From the NCBI RefSeq assembly GCF_016654015.1, contig NZ_JAEPWM010000005.1:1-64000 (forward strand): a stretch of 64,000 nt of DNA. Direction: 5' to 3'. Positions 33,372 through 41,998 of the stretch are shown one piece after another. The notes under the pieces are model-generated. The model did no database searches, had not been told where the DNA came from, and saw only the letters and a list, made by a program, of their open reading frames with translations. This stretch comes from Ramlibacter ginsenosidimutans (GTDB taxonomy: Bacteria; Pseudomonadota; Gammaproteobacteria; Burkholderiales; Burkholderiaceae_C). Made by a program: the position numbers and the translations under genes. Position 1 is the stretch's first letter; each line of letters begins with the position of its first letter.

Positions 33372-34592
33372 TCAGGGCCCGAGCGCGTAGGGCTGCGCGA
33401 CCAGCCGGTCGCCGACCTGCGCGAGCACGATGAAGCCGCCGTCGGGCGTGGCAGCCACGCTGCCTTGCAGGACAGGCATGACGCCGGTGACAGCGTGGCC
33501 GGTGGCGTCGAACGCCTGCGCCGAACTGCCCCACGTCAGCACGAAGCCGCCCGCGGCAAGCGCAGTGGCCTGCGCATCGGGTGCGGCATTCGGGAACGTA
33601 AGGATGCCGGTGGAGGCGGATCCGAAGATTTCGCCCTGCACTTCGTTGACCTGCGAATGCGTAGCCGGGGCTGCCGTCGTGACGGTCCATTTCACGAACA
33701 CGTTGCCGCCAGCGAGTGCCGCGACGCTCTGGTCCATCTCGATGTCGCCCGGGCGTGCGCCCCCGTTCGACAGGTTGGCGTGCGTCGATTGCAGCGAGCC
33801 GTCGAACACGTCGCCGGACGTGCTGCCCGAGATCGCACAGGGGCAGAGATACATGTCGGCCACGGCAACGCCATGGCCCGCGGTGGGTGCGATCGCCAGC
33901 GTCGAAGTGTCGCGCGAGCTCGCGAGAAAGACCGGTGTTCCCGTGGCGGCTCCCGTTGCATCGAACTTCTGCGCCATGAGGTCCGTCGGTGTGTCGCCGG
34001 GAATGTGTGCGTCGTGATACCTCACATACGACGCGGCAAATCCGCCGTCTGCGAGCGCGAACACGCCGGCGCCGCCCAGCAGCTTCGGCCCGATGTTCCC
34101 CGCGAGGTCCGACTCGACCTGCGGCTGCGTTCGCACCGTGGCAGGTGAGCCGACCAGCGCGCCCGCAGCGCTCACGACTTGCACGTACACGGCAGAAGCC
34201 GTGCCGAATTCCACGACCGCGCCGCCCGCCGGCAGCGCAGCGATGCCGGCCACCGCCGTCCCCGTCCCGATGGCAAGCGGATTGCCGACCCGCTTTCCCT
34301 GCGCGTCGAAACGCTGGCTCCAGATCGTTCCACCCGCATCGCTCCAGGCCGCCGCGCGCTCGCCGGAGGCGAGGACCGCGATCGCGCGCGATGTGCTGTT
34401 CGTCGCGGCGACGGTCCATGGCGGAGCATCCTCCGCCGCGGGCGCAGGGCTCGGGGCGACGGCGGGCGTTGCCGCAGGTGCTGGAGCGGGCGCCGGTGCC
34501 GCCACGTCGTTGGACGTGCCTCCGCCGCCACAGGCGGCGAGCAAGAGCGAGGCAAGCAGCGGCAGCGTGGCTGCCAGCGTTCTCGTGGGCAT
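33372..34592 (-). CDS. Beta-propeller-like lipoprotein, paralogue of the gene at 38751
   Basis: The 406-residue protein has a lipoprotein signal (LLASLLLAACGGGG), then an Ala/Pro linker and about six repeats of the form L(A/x)(x)GGFxxxW..QxFDAxGxxVG, as in exported beta-propeller proteins. It shares length (406 residues), lipobox, linker and repeat style with the gene at 38751-39971. Start MPTRTLAA, preceded by GGGAGAGCATC. Ligand and role are unknown; it should be anchored to a membrane in the periplasm or on the surface. Confidence 0.8.
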   Translation of the reverse strand: MPTRTLAATLPLLASLLLAACGGGGTSNDVAAPAPAPAPAATPAVAPSPAPAAEDAPPWTVAATNSTSRAIAVLASGERAAAWSDAGGTIWSQRFDAQGKRVGNPLAIGTGTAVAGIAALPAGGAVVEFGTASAVYVQVVSAAGALVGSPATVRTQPQVESDLAGNIGPKLLGGAGVFALADGGFAASYVRYHDAHIPGDTPTDLMAQKFDATGAATGTPVFLASSRDTSTLAIAPTAGHGVAVADMYLCPCAISGSTSGDVFDGSLQSTHANLSNGGARPGDIEMDQSVAALAGGNVFVKWTVTTAAPATHSQVNEVQGEIFGSASTGILTFPNAAPDAQATALAAGGFVLTWGSSAQAFDATGHAVTGVMPVLQGSVAATPDGGFIVLAQVGDRLVAQPYALGP

Positions 34593-34652
34593 GATGCTCT
34601 CCCGCTGGCGGGCAGCGCATGGATGCAGGCGCATCTCGCCCGGCCCGGAGCG

Positions 34653-34714
34653 CAGAGGTTCGCGCGCCGGCTTTGCGTGTTCGCGCAGGAACGGACCTCG
34701 CAGCGATGTAGGAC
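34653..34714 (-). promoter_or_regulatory. Upstream box pair shared with the paralogous lipoprotein gene
   Basis: On the minus strand, GTCCTACA (34714-34707) and AACCTCTG (34660-34653) lie upstream of the lipoprotein start at 34592. The same two boxes occur with almost the same separation (54 and 53 nt between matching positions) upstream of the paralogue. Retention in two otherwise diverged leaders suggests a promoter or regulator site. Confidence 0.45.
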
Positions 34715-34826
34715 CGTTCTGATTTGCGTAGCTATTGCCGCGGGAGTGCCAGTCTCCGCGCGCGCGTCGGCGCACGCAGGCCACCGTCGGGGGCGCCACC
34801 CCCCGCCCTGTGACGGATTGCCCGGG

Positions 34827-35213
34827 TCACCCAGCGCAGTGCTTGCCGCCGTTGGCGTGCATCCCCTTGCCAAGGGCGTCGGACTCGCTCATGTACTGGC
34901 CTTCCTTGGCTTTCCCGTAGCCGGTATCGCCGTGGCAGTAGTACACCTTTGCCGCCGGCGTGGCCCAGACCTCGTGCGGATTGCGCGCCGCCGCGGCGCC
35001 GGACATCTGGCGTTCGCGGAGCTCGCCGGACTTCTGCTGCGACGCCTGGTGATCGACGCCGCCGTGGCCGGCGCATTGGCCGTTCTCCGTGGTCGACGTT
35101 CCATCCTTGCACGCCATGGTGGGTATGGCATTGGCGGGAGGCTTCTCGTGGGCGCAGCCGCCCACGAGGGCGGCGATGGCAACGATGCATGGGGTCAGGC
35201 CGGACAGTCTCAT
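34827..35213 (-). CDS. DUF3761-type small lipoprotein
   Basis: The 128-residue protein has a lipobox signal (IAALVGGCAHE), then MACKDGTSTTENGQCAGHGGVD and the late VYYCHGDTGYGKAKEGQYMSESDALGKG..KHCAG. The CKDGT..CxxHGGV and VYxCxG..YMSExDA patterns are those of DUF3761 proteins, exported proteins of unknown function with conserved cysteines. It is monocistronic and part of a block of exported-protein genes between the two paralogous lipoproteins. Confidence 0.85.
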   Translation of the reverse strand: MRLSGLTPCIVAIAALVGGCAHEKPPANAIPTMACKDGTSTTENGQCAGHGGVDHQASQQKSGELRERQMSGAAAARNPHEVWATPAAKVYYCHGDTGYGKAKEGQYMSESDALGKGMHANGGKHCAG

Positions 35214-35395
35214 CTCGAGCTCCTTCGCAAGGTGCGCCCGCGTCCGCGCGTGCGGAACGCCGCCGTCGTCGAGCGGCCGGACTGGTGCGGGCCGGCACTG
35301 CGCGAACTCGCGCGAGCGGACTTGCTGCGATGTGCGCGTGCCGGGTCCAGTTCATGCCACCCGCGTCGACGGCTGCGCGGGCAGCGATTCAGGAA

Positions 35396-35414
35396 AATAT
35401 CGTAGTCCGATATT
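35396..35414. promoter_or_regulatory. AT-rich palindrome AATATCG-N5-CGATATT
   Basis: A perfect 7-5-7 inverted repeat lies in an AT-rich island within the 284-bp gap between the DUF3761 lipoprotein start (35213) and a small leftward gene. It is the kind of operator used by dimeric repressors; the cognate regulator is not identifiable. Confidence 0.35.
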
Positions 35415-35497
35415 CAAGCACCGACGAACGCAGCCGTGCGCCCCTCGCGGCAGCGAAGGCGTGACAAAGAGCAGTGACGAGTCGCGGCGCGGACCAG

Positions 35498-35698
35498 CTA
35501 CTTGGGGCTATTCCGGCCGCGATCCAGCGAGCGGTAGATGTCGCGGTGCAGGCTATCGGCACGTTCCCGCAGCGACCGGGCCGCGCGCTGCACCTCCGCG
35601 TCCTGGCCCGTGGGGCCTTCCTCGCCTGCCGCGCGTTCGGCAGCACGCGCCTGCGCATGGGCCGCGCCCCACGCCTTGAGCTGTTCCGTGATATCCAT
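35498..35698 (-). CDS. Small charged helical protein, hypothetical
   Basis: The 66-residue product is rich in Ala, Arg, Glu and Asp and probably wholly alpha-helical (EQLKAWGAAHAQARAAERAAGEE, SLRERADSLHRDIYRSLDRG), perhaps a short coiled coil. No family is recognised. A family A palindrome lies 47 bp upstream of its start. Small size and lack of motifs limit confidence. Confidence 0.55.
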   Translation of the reverse strand: MDITEQLKAWGAAHAQARAAERAAGEEGPTGQDAEVQRAARSLRERADSLHRDIYRSLDRGRNSPK

Positions 35699-35744
35699 GC
35701 GACGAGAGTACACCGGCCGCGCGCGCGACGGGGTCGGACGGACT

Positions 35745-35829
35745 CGCAGGCTGGCGGTGAGCCGCAGGCGAACCCAAGCCTGGCCGCCACGCTGCATCGC
35801 TGGGGTTCGCGTCCGCTCACCGCCAGCCC
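35745..35829. repeat. Family A palindrome, copy 4
   Basis: CGCAGGCTGGCGGTGAGCC..GCGAACCC pairs with GGGGTTCGC..GCTCACCGCCAGCCCAC. Unlike the other copies it lies between divergently transcribed genes (35698 leftward, 35951 rightward), so it is not positioned as a terminator. Confidence 0.8.
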
Positions 35830-35950
35830 ACTCGCTGTACTGCCGCTCCGGGGCCGGCGCACTCGCGGCGGGAAAGCGACAACACAGCGAGTTCGGATGA
35901 GCAACAGCAGGAATGCTCCGTATGATTCCGCAGCACTTCCTCAGGACTCC

Positions 35951-36583
35951 GTGAATTTGCGCACTATCCGCCTCGCTGCCGTCACCTCCCTCGTCTTCGG
36001 CCTCGCCTTCGGCAGCGGGCTCGCACTGGCGAAGCGCAAGCCCAAGGGCCTGATCGAGCAGATCGAGCAGGCGGTCGCCGAGCAGCACTCGTACCAGGTG
36101 CCCGCCGCCGGAACGGTGGAGGTCGCCTTCTCGCCGGACGAGGGCAGCGAGACGCTGGTGCTCAAGGTGATCGCCTCCGCGCATCGCGAGATCCGCATGC
36201 TGTCGTACAGCTTCACGAGCCCGCCGGTCGCGCGGGCCCTGCTGGCGGCGAAGAAGCGCGGCGTGGACATCCGGATCGTGGCGGACCAGAAGAACAACAC
36301 CTCCGAAGACCGCAGCGGCAAGGCGCGCGCGGCCTTGTCGCTGCTGGCCGAGGCCGGCGCCGACGTCCGCCTGATCGGCGTCTACGCCATCCACCACGAC
36401 AAGGTGCTGATCGTGGACGGCGAGACGGTGGAACTGGGCAGCTTCAACTACTCCGACGCCGCGGCGCACCGCAACAGCGAGAACGTGCTGGTGAACTGGA
36501 AGAACCCGCAGCTGGCCAAGGTCTACCTGGAGCATTTCGCGCGCAACTACCGGCAGGCGACGCCGTTCCAGCAGCAGTACTGA
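35951..36583 (+). CDS. Exported phospholipase D-family nuclease, single HKD motif
   Basis: The 210-residue protein has a signal peptide (AAVTSLVFGLAFGSGLALA) and one HKD catalytic motif (IHHDKVLIVDGETVELGSFNYS). Single-motif PLD proteins such as the endonuclease Nuc act as dimers. They cleave phosphodiester bonds in DNA or lipid and work outside the cytoplasm. I choose GTG at 35951 because CAGGACTCC precedes it and the signal peptide then starts at once. An ATG at 35897 would add 18 residues. Confidence 0.85.
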   Translation: MNLRTIRLAAVTSLVFGLAFGSGLALAKRKPKGLIEQIEQAVAEQHSYQVPAAGTVEVAFSPDEGSETLVLKVIASAHREIRMLSYSFTSPPVARALLAAKKRGVDIRIVADQKNNTSEDRSGKARAALSLLAEAGADVRLIGVYAIHHDKVLIVDGETVELGSFNYSDAAAHRNSENVLVNWKNPQLAKVYLEHFARNYRQATPFQQQY

Positions 36584-36699
36584 GGCCGCCGGGGGCTGTC
36601 GGGGGCGTGCGAAGCACGCCAGTGTCGCGCGCATGGCAACACGCGCGAGCGCATCCGGCGCAAGATGCGCCATCCCCCCGTCAACCCGAGATCGAAGCC

Positions 36700-37443
36700 A
36701 TGCCCCAACCGACCCGCGAAGGGAAACCGGTCCCCCAGGTCAAGTTCCGCTACCGCGCCGACAACGAATGGAAGGAGATCACCTCCGACGAGCTCTTCAA
36801 GGGGCGGACGGTGGCGGTGTTCTCGCTGCCGGGCGCTTTCACGCCCACCTGTTCCAGCACGCACCTGCCGCGCTTCAACGAGCTGGCGCCGACCTTCAGG
36901 GAGAACGGCGTCGACCAGGTGGTCTGCATCGCGGTCAACGACCCGTTCGTGATGGAGGAGTGGGCCAAGAGCCAGGAGAGCGACAACATCTTCATGCTGC
37001 CGGACGGCAATGGCGTCTTCACCGAGCAGATGGGCATGCTCGTCGACAAGAGCGACCTGAACTTCGGCAAGCGCTCGTGGCGCTACTCCATGCTGGTGCG
37101 CGACGGTATCGTCGAGAAGATGTTCGTCGAGCCCGAGGAGCCGGGCGACCCGTTCAAGGTGTCGGATGCGGACACGCTGCTGCACTACGTGAACAAGGAC
37201 GCGCGCGAGCCGGACCAGGTGGCGCTGCTCACGCGCGAAGGCTGCGCGTTCTGTGCCAAGGCGAAGAAGCTGCTGGACGAGGCGGGCGTGACTTACGCGG
37301 ACGTGCCGCTGCCGCACAGCATCCGCACCCGCGCCCTGGGCGCGATCGCCAAGGCGACGACGGTGCCGCAGATGTTCGTCAACGGCGAACTGGTCGGAGG
37401 CAGCGACGCCGTCGAGCGATGGGTGAAGCAGCGGCGCGGCTGA
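36700..37443 (+). CDS. Peroxiredoxin-glutaredoxin fusion (hybrid Prx5)
   Basis: The 247-residue protein joins a Prx5-type peroxiredoxin (peroxidatic Cys51 in GAFTPTCSSTHLP) to a C-terminal glutaredoxin domain with Cys182-Ala-Phe-Cys185 and TVPQMFVNGELVGG. Such hybrids reduce peroxides with electrons from glutathione through the fused glutaredoxin. No signal peptide: it is cytoplasmic. It appears monocistronic; an OxyR site is not evident by eye in the 116-bp gap upstream. Confidence 0.92.
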   Translation: MPQPTREGKPVPQVKFRYRADNEWKEITSDELFKGRTVAVFSLPGAFTPTCSSTHLPRFNELAPTFRENGVDQVVCIAVNDPFVMEEWAKSQESDNIFMLPDGNGVFTEQMGMLVDKSDLNFGKRSWRYSMLVRDGIVEKMFVEPEEPGDPFKVSDADTLLHYVNKDAREPDQVALLTREGCAFCAKAKKLLDEAGVTYADVPLPHSIRTRALGAIAKATTVPQMFVNGELVGGSDAVERWVKQRRG

Positions 37444-37614
37444 AGCGCACGCGCGCGGGATGCGGTCGAGGCTTTGGCCGACAGACACGCGACGCGACGG
37501 TCACCACCATAGGCACCTGTTGAGCCGCATCGCCGACAGCGGAGGTGCGCGCGCGCAGCCTTTGCAGTGCCGAGGCGGCCGGCCGTCGTCCCCCCTTTCG
37601 ATCAACGAAGAAGA

Positions 37615-38688
37615 ATGGCACCCATCCGTCTGACCCGAACCCTGTCGATTTCCGCCCTGGCCGCTGCGGCCGTGATGACGTGCACCGCGAGTGGCGCGCA
37701 TCCTCAGCGGTCCGCCGGCTATCCGGACATCCAGCTGAGCACGCCGCAAAAGTCTCCGTACGGAACGGAGTACGTGCTGCAGACCGGCCCGAGCGGGTCC
37801 CGGTACTGGATCGAAGACAACCCCTGGGGCGCAGGCAGCCTCACCCGCGGACCGTACCAGGGGCTGGCCGGCACGACCTTCGAGTCCCAGTACGGCATCG
37901 CGCCCGTCGATGCAGCCGGCAACATCGCCTGGCGGATGTCGTGGAAGTGGCCCGTGAGCGGCGACGGGGTGAAGGCCTACCCCGGAGCGATCTTCGGAGC
38001 CAAGCCGGGCTGGTTCGTGGCCAACTGTCCCTGCCCGAACGGCTCCGCGATCCTCCAGCAGGAAGACGGGCAGCCGGTCACCACCATCCCCATCGGGCCG
38101 ACGCCGGGCACGTTCCTGCCGCTGCAAGTCGGCGCCGGCCTGCCGCGCATCCATACGTCGTTCGCGTTCCACCACTTCATCAAGCCGCCGCCGAATACGC
38201 CCGACGGCCAGAAGAGGGGGCAAGGGCACCTCACGTTCGACCTGTGGCTGCAGAAGACGCCGACGCAGGAACACGGCGGCGACACGGGGCTGGTCACGAG
38301 CCACGAGATCATGATTCCCGTGAACTACTGGGGCAGCTACGGGGAGTGGGACAAGCGGCCCCAGGACTGGAGGGCCTACTGCAAGGACTGCGTGTTCGAG
38401 TACCAGGGCATCCGCTTCCACGTCCTGCACGCGGAGCCGAAGTCGCCCTCGTGGTCGCAGTACTGGGCGTTGACGGTGTTCGAGCCGGAGCACCCCCTGA
38501 GCGAAGACACCGTCCGCACCTTCGACCTCTCCGCCTTCGTCAACTTCCTGAGGAACAGGAACAAGCCCGGCACGAACACGCCCATGGTCGCGCCCACCGA
38601 CCATCTCGTGGACATCGAGTTCGGCGTCGAGCCGATCCACGGTGTCGGCGACCTCGAGGTGTGGAACTACCGGGTGTGGAAGCCCTGA
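37615..38688 (+). CDS. Exported glycoside hydrolase family 12-like protein
   Basis: The 357-residue protein has a signal peptide (LSISALAAAAVMTCTASGA) and then features reminiscent of GH12 endoglucanases: YWIEDNPWG near residue 65, MSWKWPVSGDGVKAYPGA, the putative nucleophile Glu231 in SHEIMIPVNYWG, and FGVEP (Glu339) as the likely acid/base. GH12 enzymes cleave beta-1,4-glucans. It is longer than typical GH12 catalytic domains (about 220-240 residues). The assignment rests on motif resemblance only. A candidate terminator follows. Confidence 0.6.
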   Translation: MAPIRLTRTLSISALAAAAVMTCTASGAHPQRSAGYPDIQLSTPQKSPYGTEYVLQTGPSGSRYWIEDNPWGAGSLTRGPYQGLAGTTFESQYGIAPVDAAGNIAWRMSWKWPVSGDGVKAYPGAIFGAKPGWFVANCPCPNGSAILQQEDGQPVTTIPIGPTPGTFLPLQVGAGLPRIHTSFAFHHFIKPPPNTPDGQKRGQGHLTFDLWLQKTPTQEHGGDTGLVTSHEIMIPVNYWGSYGEWDKRPQDWRAYCKDCVFEYQGIRFHVLHAEPKSPSWSQYWALTVFEPEHPLSEDTVRTFDLSAFVNFLRNRNKPGTNTPMVAPTDHLVDIEFGVEPIHGVGDLEVWNYRVWKP

Positions 38689-38718
38689 GCGGCTGCGCGG
38701 CGCGCAGGGGATGCGCTG

Positions 38719-38751
38719 CGCCGGCCCGCTGCCGCGAGCCGGCGCTTTGCT
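38719..38751 (+). terminator. Candidate terminator after the GH12-like gene
   Basis: CGCCGGC (38719-38725) pairs with GCCGGCG (38738-38744) and is followed by CTTTGCTT. It lies between convergent genes. The T tract is interrupted, so confidence is moderate. Confidence 0.5.
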
Positions 38752-39971
38752 TAGCGCAGCGCCGTCGCGTCCACCGGACGCACGTCGATGTCCGTGAGCC
38801 CGGGGTACGCCTGCGGCCCCTTCTGCCACGCCAGCATGAAGCCGTCCGGACCTTGCGGAGCCAGGCTGGCGCCGTCCACTCCGTCATCGAGCTTCGCGAT
38901 CGCCGCGCCCGGCGTGCCGTCGGGTTGGAAGCGCCGCGCGAATGTGCCGTCAGGCATGCCTAGCCCCCAGCCCGCGGTCCACGCCACGACGTAGCCGCCG
39001 TCGTCCATGGGCGCGAGGCCGGAGAGGACCTGGAAGTGGCAGACGTTGTTGCTGCACACGGGGGCCACGGTGCTGGCCACGACCGGACTACCGAGGGGTG
39101 TTCCATCCGCAGTGAACATCCGGGTCGTCACGGCGGCGGAGCTTCCTCCCTGCAACCACGCGACGACGAAGCCGCCCCCGGTCAAGGGCACGACTTTGGT
39201 CGCATAGAAGCCTCCGCTGTCGCCGACGGATGTGGGCGCGCCCACGGGCGTGCCGTCGCTGGCATAGCGCTGGAACGAGATCATGCTGGCCGACGTGTAC
39301 TGGCCGCCTGGCTGCATCGCCACGGTGACGTAGCCGCCGCCGGCCAGTGCGGCAGCACCCGGGCCGACGGGCCGTTGCGCGCCCGCCTGGATGCCGCCAA
39401 CCGCATTGCCTGCGGCATCGAACGCCTGCGACCGCACGGCCGAATCCGACGCATTCAGCCACGCGAGGACGAAGCCGCCGTCCGCTCGCGGGATGGGATC
39501 GACGCCCGTGGCATTCAACGCGGTTGCGGAGCCCGGCACGCACGACGCCGGACCCACGGGGCCGCCGCTGGCATCGAGCCGATGGAAGCAAGCCTGGTAA
39601 GGGCTGTCTGCCGCTGCCGAGGGGCTGTGGAACACCCAGCTGGTCACATAGCCGCCACCGGTGAGCCGCGCGATGCGAACGACGGTGCTGCCCGTCGTGG
39701 TGCCCAGCGTCGCCTGCGCCGTCCCGGACAACTGCACGATCGGCGGTGCAGACGGTGCAGATGCGGGTGCAGGTGCAGCGGAGGCCGCGGGTGTGGAAGC
39801 GGTCGCGGTCGAATCCGAGGACGCGGAGGGAGGTGCCGGGGCACGCGGCGGTCCCGCATTGCTGTCCGTCGCCGCTGCCGACGAGACGATAGGCGCATCG
39901 CCGCCGCCACCACAAGCCGAAACGAGCGCGGCCAGAACCAACGGAATGGCCAATGTCAACTGCTTCTTCAT
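38751..39971 (-). CDS. Beta-propeller-like lipoprotein, paralogue of the gene at 33372
   Basis: The 406-residue protein has a lipobox signal (LVLAALVSACGGGG), an Ala/Pro/Ser-rich linker to about residue 75, then six or so repeats of the type (L/x)xGGG(Y/F)VxxW, including IPRADGGFVLAWLN, LAGGGYVTVAM, LTGGGFVVAWLQG and MDDGGYVVAWTAG. It equals the gene at 33372 in length and layout and shares its upstream box pair. It also contains extra cysteines (YQACFHR, CSNNVCHF), absent from the paralogue. Function unknown. Confidence 0.8.
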   Translation of the reverse strand: MKKQLTLAIPLVLAALVSACGGGGDAPIVSSAAATDSNAGPPRAPAPPSASSDSTATASTPAASAAPAPASAPSAPPIVQLSGTAQATLGTTTGSTVVRIARLTGGGYVTSWVFHSPSAAADSPYQACFHRLDASGGPVGPASCVPGSATALNATGVDPIPRADGGFVLAWLNASDSAVRSQAFDAAGNAVGGIQAGAQRPVGPGAAALAGGGYVTVAMQPGGQYTSASMISFQRYASDGTPVGAPTSVGDSGGFYATKVVPLTGGGFVVAWLQGGSSAAVTTRMFTADGTPLGSPVVASTVAPVCSNNVCHFQVLSGLAPMDDGGYVVAWTAGWGLGMPDGTFARRFQPDGTPGAAIAKLDDGVDGASLAPQGPDGFMLAWQKGPQAYPGLTDIDVRPVDATALR

Positions 39972-40023
39972 GCCCAGTTCCCCTGCACAAGCTCCCGGTG
40001 GCCCGATGCCGCCGGGTAGACGG

Positions 40024-40084
40024 CAGAGGTTCTCCGGAGCCCGCGCACGGGTTCGCAAGCGCCCGCGCCGAAGCAATGTAGGAC
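40024..40084 (-). promoter_or_regulatory. Upstream box pair shared with the paralogous lipoprotein gene
   Basis: GTCCTACA (40084-40077) and AACCTCTG (40031-40024) on the minus strand precede the lipoprotein start at 39971, with nearly the same spacing as at 34653-34714. The flanking ATTGC/ATCGC after GTCCTAC is also partly conserved. Confidence 0.45.
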
Positions 40085-40217
40085 TCGTCACCGTGCCGAA
40101 AGCACGCGCATGTCGCCTGTGTGCGCGACGCGCCATCGCTGCGGCAAAAAACACAAACCGGGATGGCGCTCGTGCCCACTTAGGTCGCGATCGGCGCGTT
40201 GGGGGCAGGCGTTGGTG

Positions 40218-41996
40218 TTATTCGCCCGCTGACGCGGCGTTCTCGTCGGCCCCGATCCGCGCGCCGACCTGCGACTCGAACGCACGCCGCATCTCGCGCA
40301 AGGATTCGAACACCACGCCAGCGTCCTCGCCGGGTGCGACCAGCCCGTAGCGATGCAGCAGCGCATGCACTTCGGGCGAGCCGCGCGCAAACTTCAGCGC
40401 GACGCCCTGCTCGCCGAGCGTGCGCTTGAGCGAACGCAGGGCCGCGCCCGCGGAATAGTCGACATCATCGACCGCGTCGAGGTCGATCACGAACCAGCGC
40501 AGCGCCGGCCCCGCCGCTTTCGCCACCGCGATGACCTCTCGCGAGAGAACGTCCGCGTTCGCGTAGTACATCGAGTGCGAGAAGCGATAGACGACCAGGC
40601 CCGGCTCGTACTCACCGCCCTGGTGCACCGGCTGCAGCCTCCGGTGACCGTCGGGGCCGCGCACCACCACGCTGTTGTGCGGCCGGTAGCCGCGCCGCAC
40701 GTGGTCGATCAGCGACAGCACCATGGCCAGCACGATCGCCTGCTCCACGCCTGCCACGAGCACGCAGCCGGCAGCGGCGAGCGCGATCCAGAACTCCGAG
40801 GGCCGCTCCGTGCGGACGCGGCGCAACTCGCTGACGCGCAGCAGGTCGATGCCGATGAGGAACACGATGGCGGACAGCGCCGCCACCGGCAGCGCAGCGA
40901 TGGCGGCGGTCGCGAACAGCAGGACGGCTGCCACCACCGCGGCCATCGTGAGATGCGCGACCTGGCTGCGGCCGCCGGCGGAATCGAGCATCTGGGTCTT
41001 CGTGGGGCTGCCGTTGACGACGAAGCTGCCCGTGAATGCGGCGCCTGCGTTGGCGAGCGCCAGTCCCACCATGTCCTGCTCCTCGCTGAACGGCTCGTTG
41101 TATTTCCACGCGTAGGCGCGCGAGGTCGCCGCGCTCTGGGCCAGGATGACCACGGACATCGCGAACACCGAGGGCCCCAGCTCGGCGGCGTGCTCGCGCG
41201 CGAGCGCCAGATCGGGCCAGGTGAAGCGGGGCAGGCCGCCCTGGACGGCGCCCACCAGCGCGATGTCGTGCGCTCCCCAGCCGGAGACCCGGCTCGCGAG
41301 GATCGCCACCAGCGCGGCGATGAGGGCGCCCGGCCACTTCGGCGCCACCCGCCGCAGCACGAGCACGAACGCGATCACGCCCGCGGCGATCGTCACGTCG
41401 CCGGCATGCGACTGCCCCGTGTGGCGCAGGAAGTCCGCGAGCCTGGACAGCGTGCTGTGGCCGTGCGTTTCCAGCCCGAACATGCCGGGCAGCTCGCCGC
41501 AGGCGACCTGCAGGCCCACGCCCGTGAGGAAGCCGGCGAGCACCGTGCGCGAGAGGAAGTCGGCGAGGAACGCCAGCCGCGCGATCCGCGCCACGAACAA
41601 CAGCACGGCGCAGCCGAGCGCCATCGCGACGGCGTAGTCCATCCACGCGACGGACCCGGGCAGCGCCAGCGGGGCGAGCGAGGCCGCCATGATGGCCGCG
41701 GTGGCCGAATCGGCGCCGACGACCAGCCGCCGCGATGAACCGAACAGCGCGAACAGGATCGCCGGCACCAGCAAGGTGTAGAGGCCCGTCACCACCGGCG
41801 TGCCCGCAATGCGGGTGTAGCCCATCACCTCGGGGATCGCAAGGGCGGCGAGCGTGGCTCCGGCGAGGAGGTCCCGCGGCAGGCGGCGGCGATCGAGCGG
41901 CAGGATGCCTTGCAGCGCGAAGCCGCTCCCGCGCGGGCGACCGGACGGCTTGCCGTCCACGGAAAGCGTTTCCTGCAGCGGCGTTCCCACGTCCAT
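40218..41996 (-). CDS. SulP-family anion transporter with STAS domain
   Basis: The 592-residue protein has a polytopic membrane domain (AIPEVMGYTRIAGTPVVTGLYT, the SulP signature, and QSAATSRAYAWKYNEPFSEEQDMVGLALANAGAAFTGSFVVNGSPTKTQ) and a C-terminal STAS domain (FVIDLDAVDDVDYSAGAALRSLKRTLGEQ). SulP proteins move sulfate, bicarbonate or dicarboxylates. The start lies 2 nt after the stop of a small membrane protein, so the two are likely coexpressed. Confidence 0.92.
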   Translation of the reverse strand: MDVGTPLQETLSVDGKPSGRPRGSGFALQGILPLDRRRLPRDLLAGATLAALAIPEVMGYTRIAGTPVVTGLYTLLVPAILFALFGSSRRLVVGADSATAAIMAASLAPLALPGSVAWMDYAVAMALGCAVLLFVARIARLAFLADFLSRTVLAGFLTGVGLQVACGELPGMFGLETHGHSTLSRLADFLRHTGQSHAGDVTIAAGVIAFVLVLRRVAPKWPGALIAALVAILASRVSGWGAHDIALVGAVQGGLPRFTWPDLALAREHAAELGPSVFAMSVVILAQSAATSRAYAWKYNEPFSEEQDMVGLALANAGAAFTGSFVVNGSPTKTQMLDSAGGRSQVAHLTMAAVVAAVLLFATAAIAALPVAALSAIVFLIGIDLLRVSELRRVRTERPSEFWIALAAAGCVLVAGVEQAIVLAMVLSLIDHVRRGYRPHNSVVVRGPDGHRRLQPVHQGGEYEPGLVVYRFSHSMYYANADVLSREVIAVAKAAGPALRWFVIDLDAVDDVDYSAGAALRSLKRTLGEQGVALKFARGSPEVHALLHRYGLVAPGEDAGVVFESLREMRRAFESQVGARIGADENAASAGE

Positions 41997-41998
41997 CT

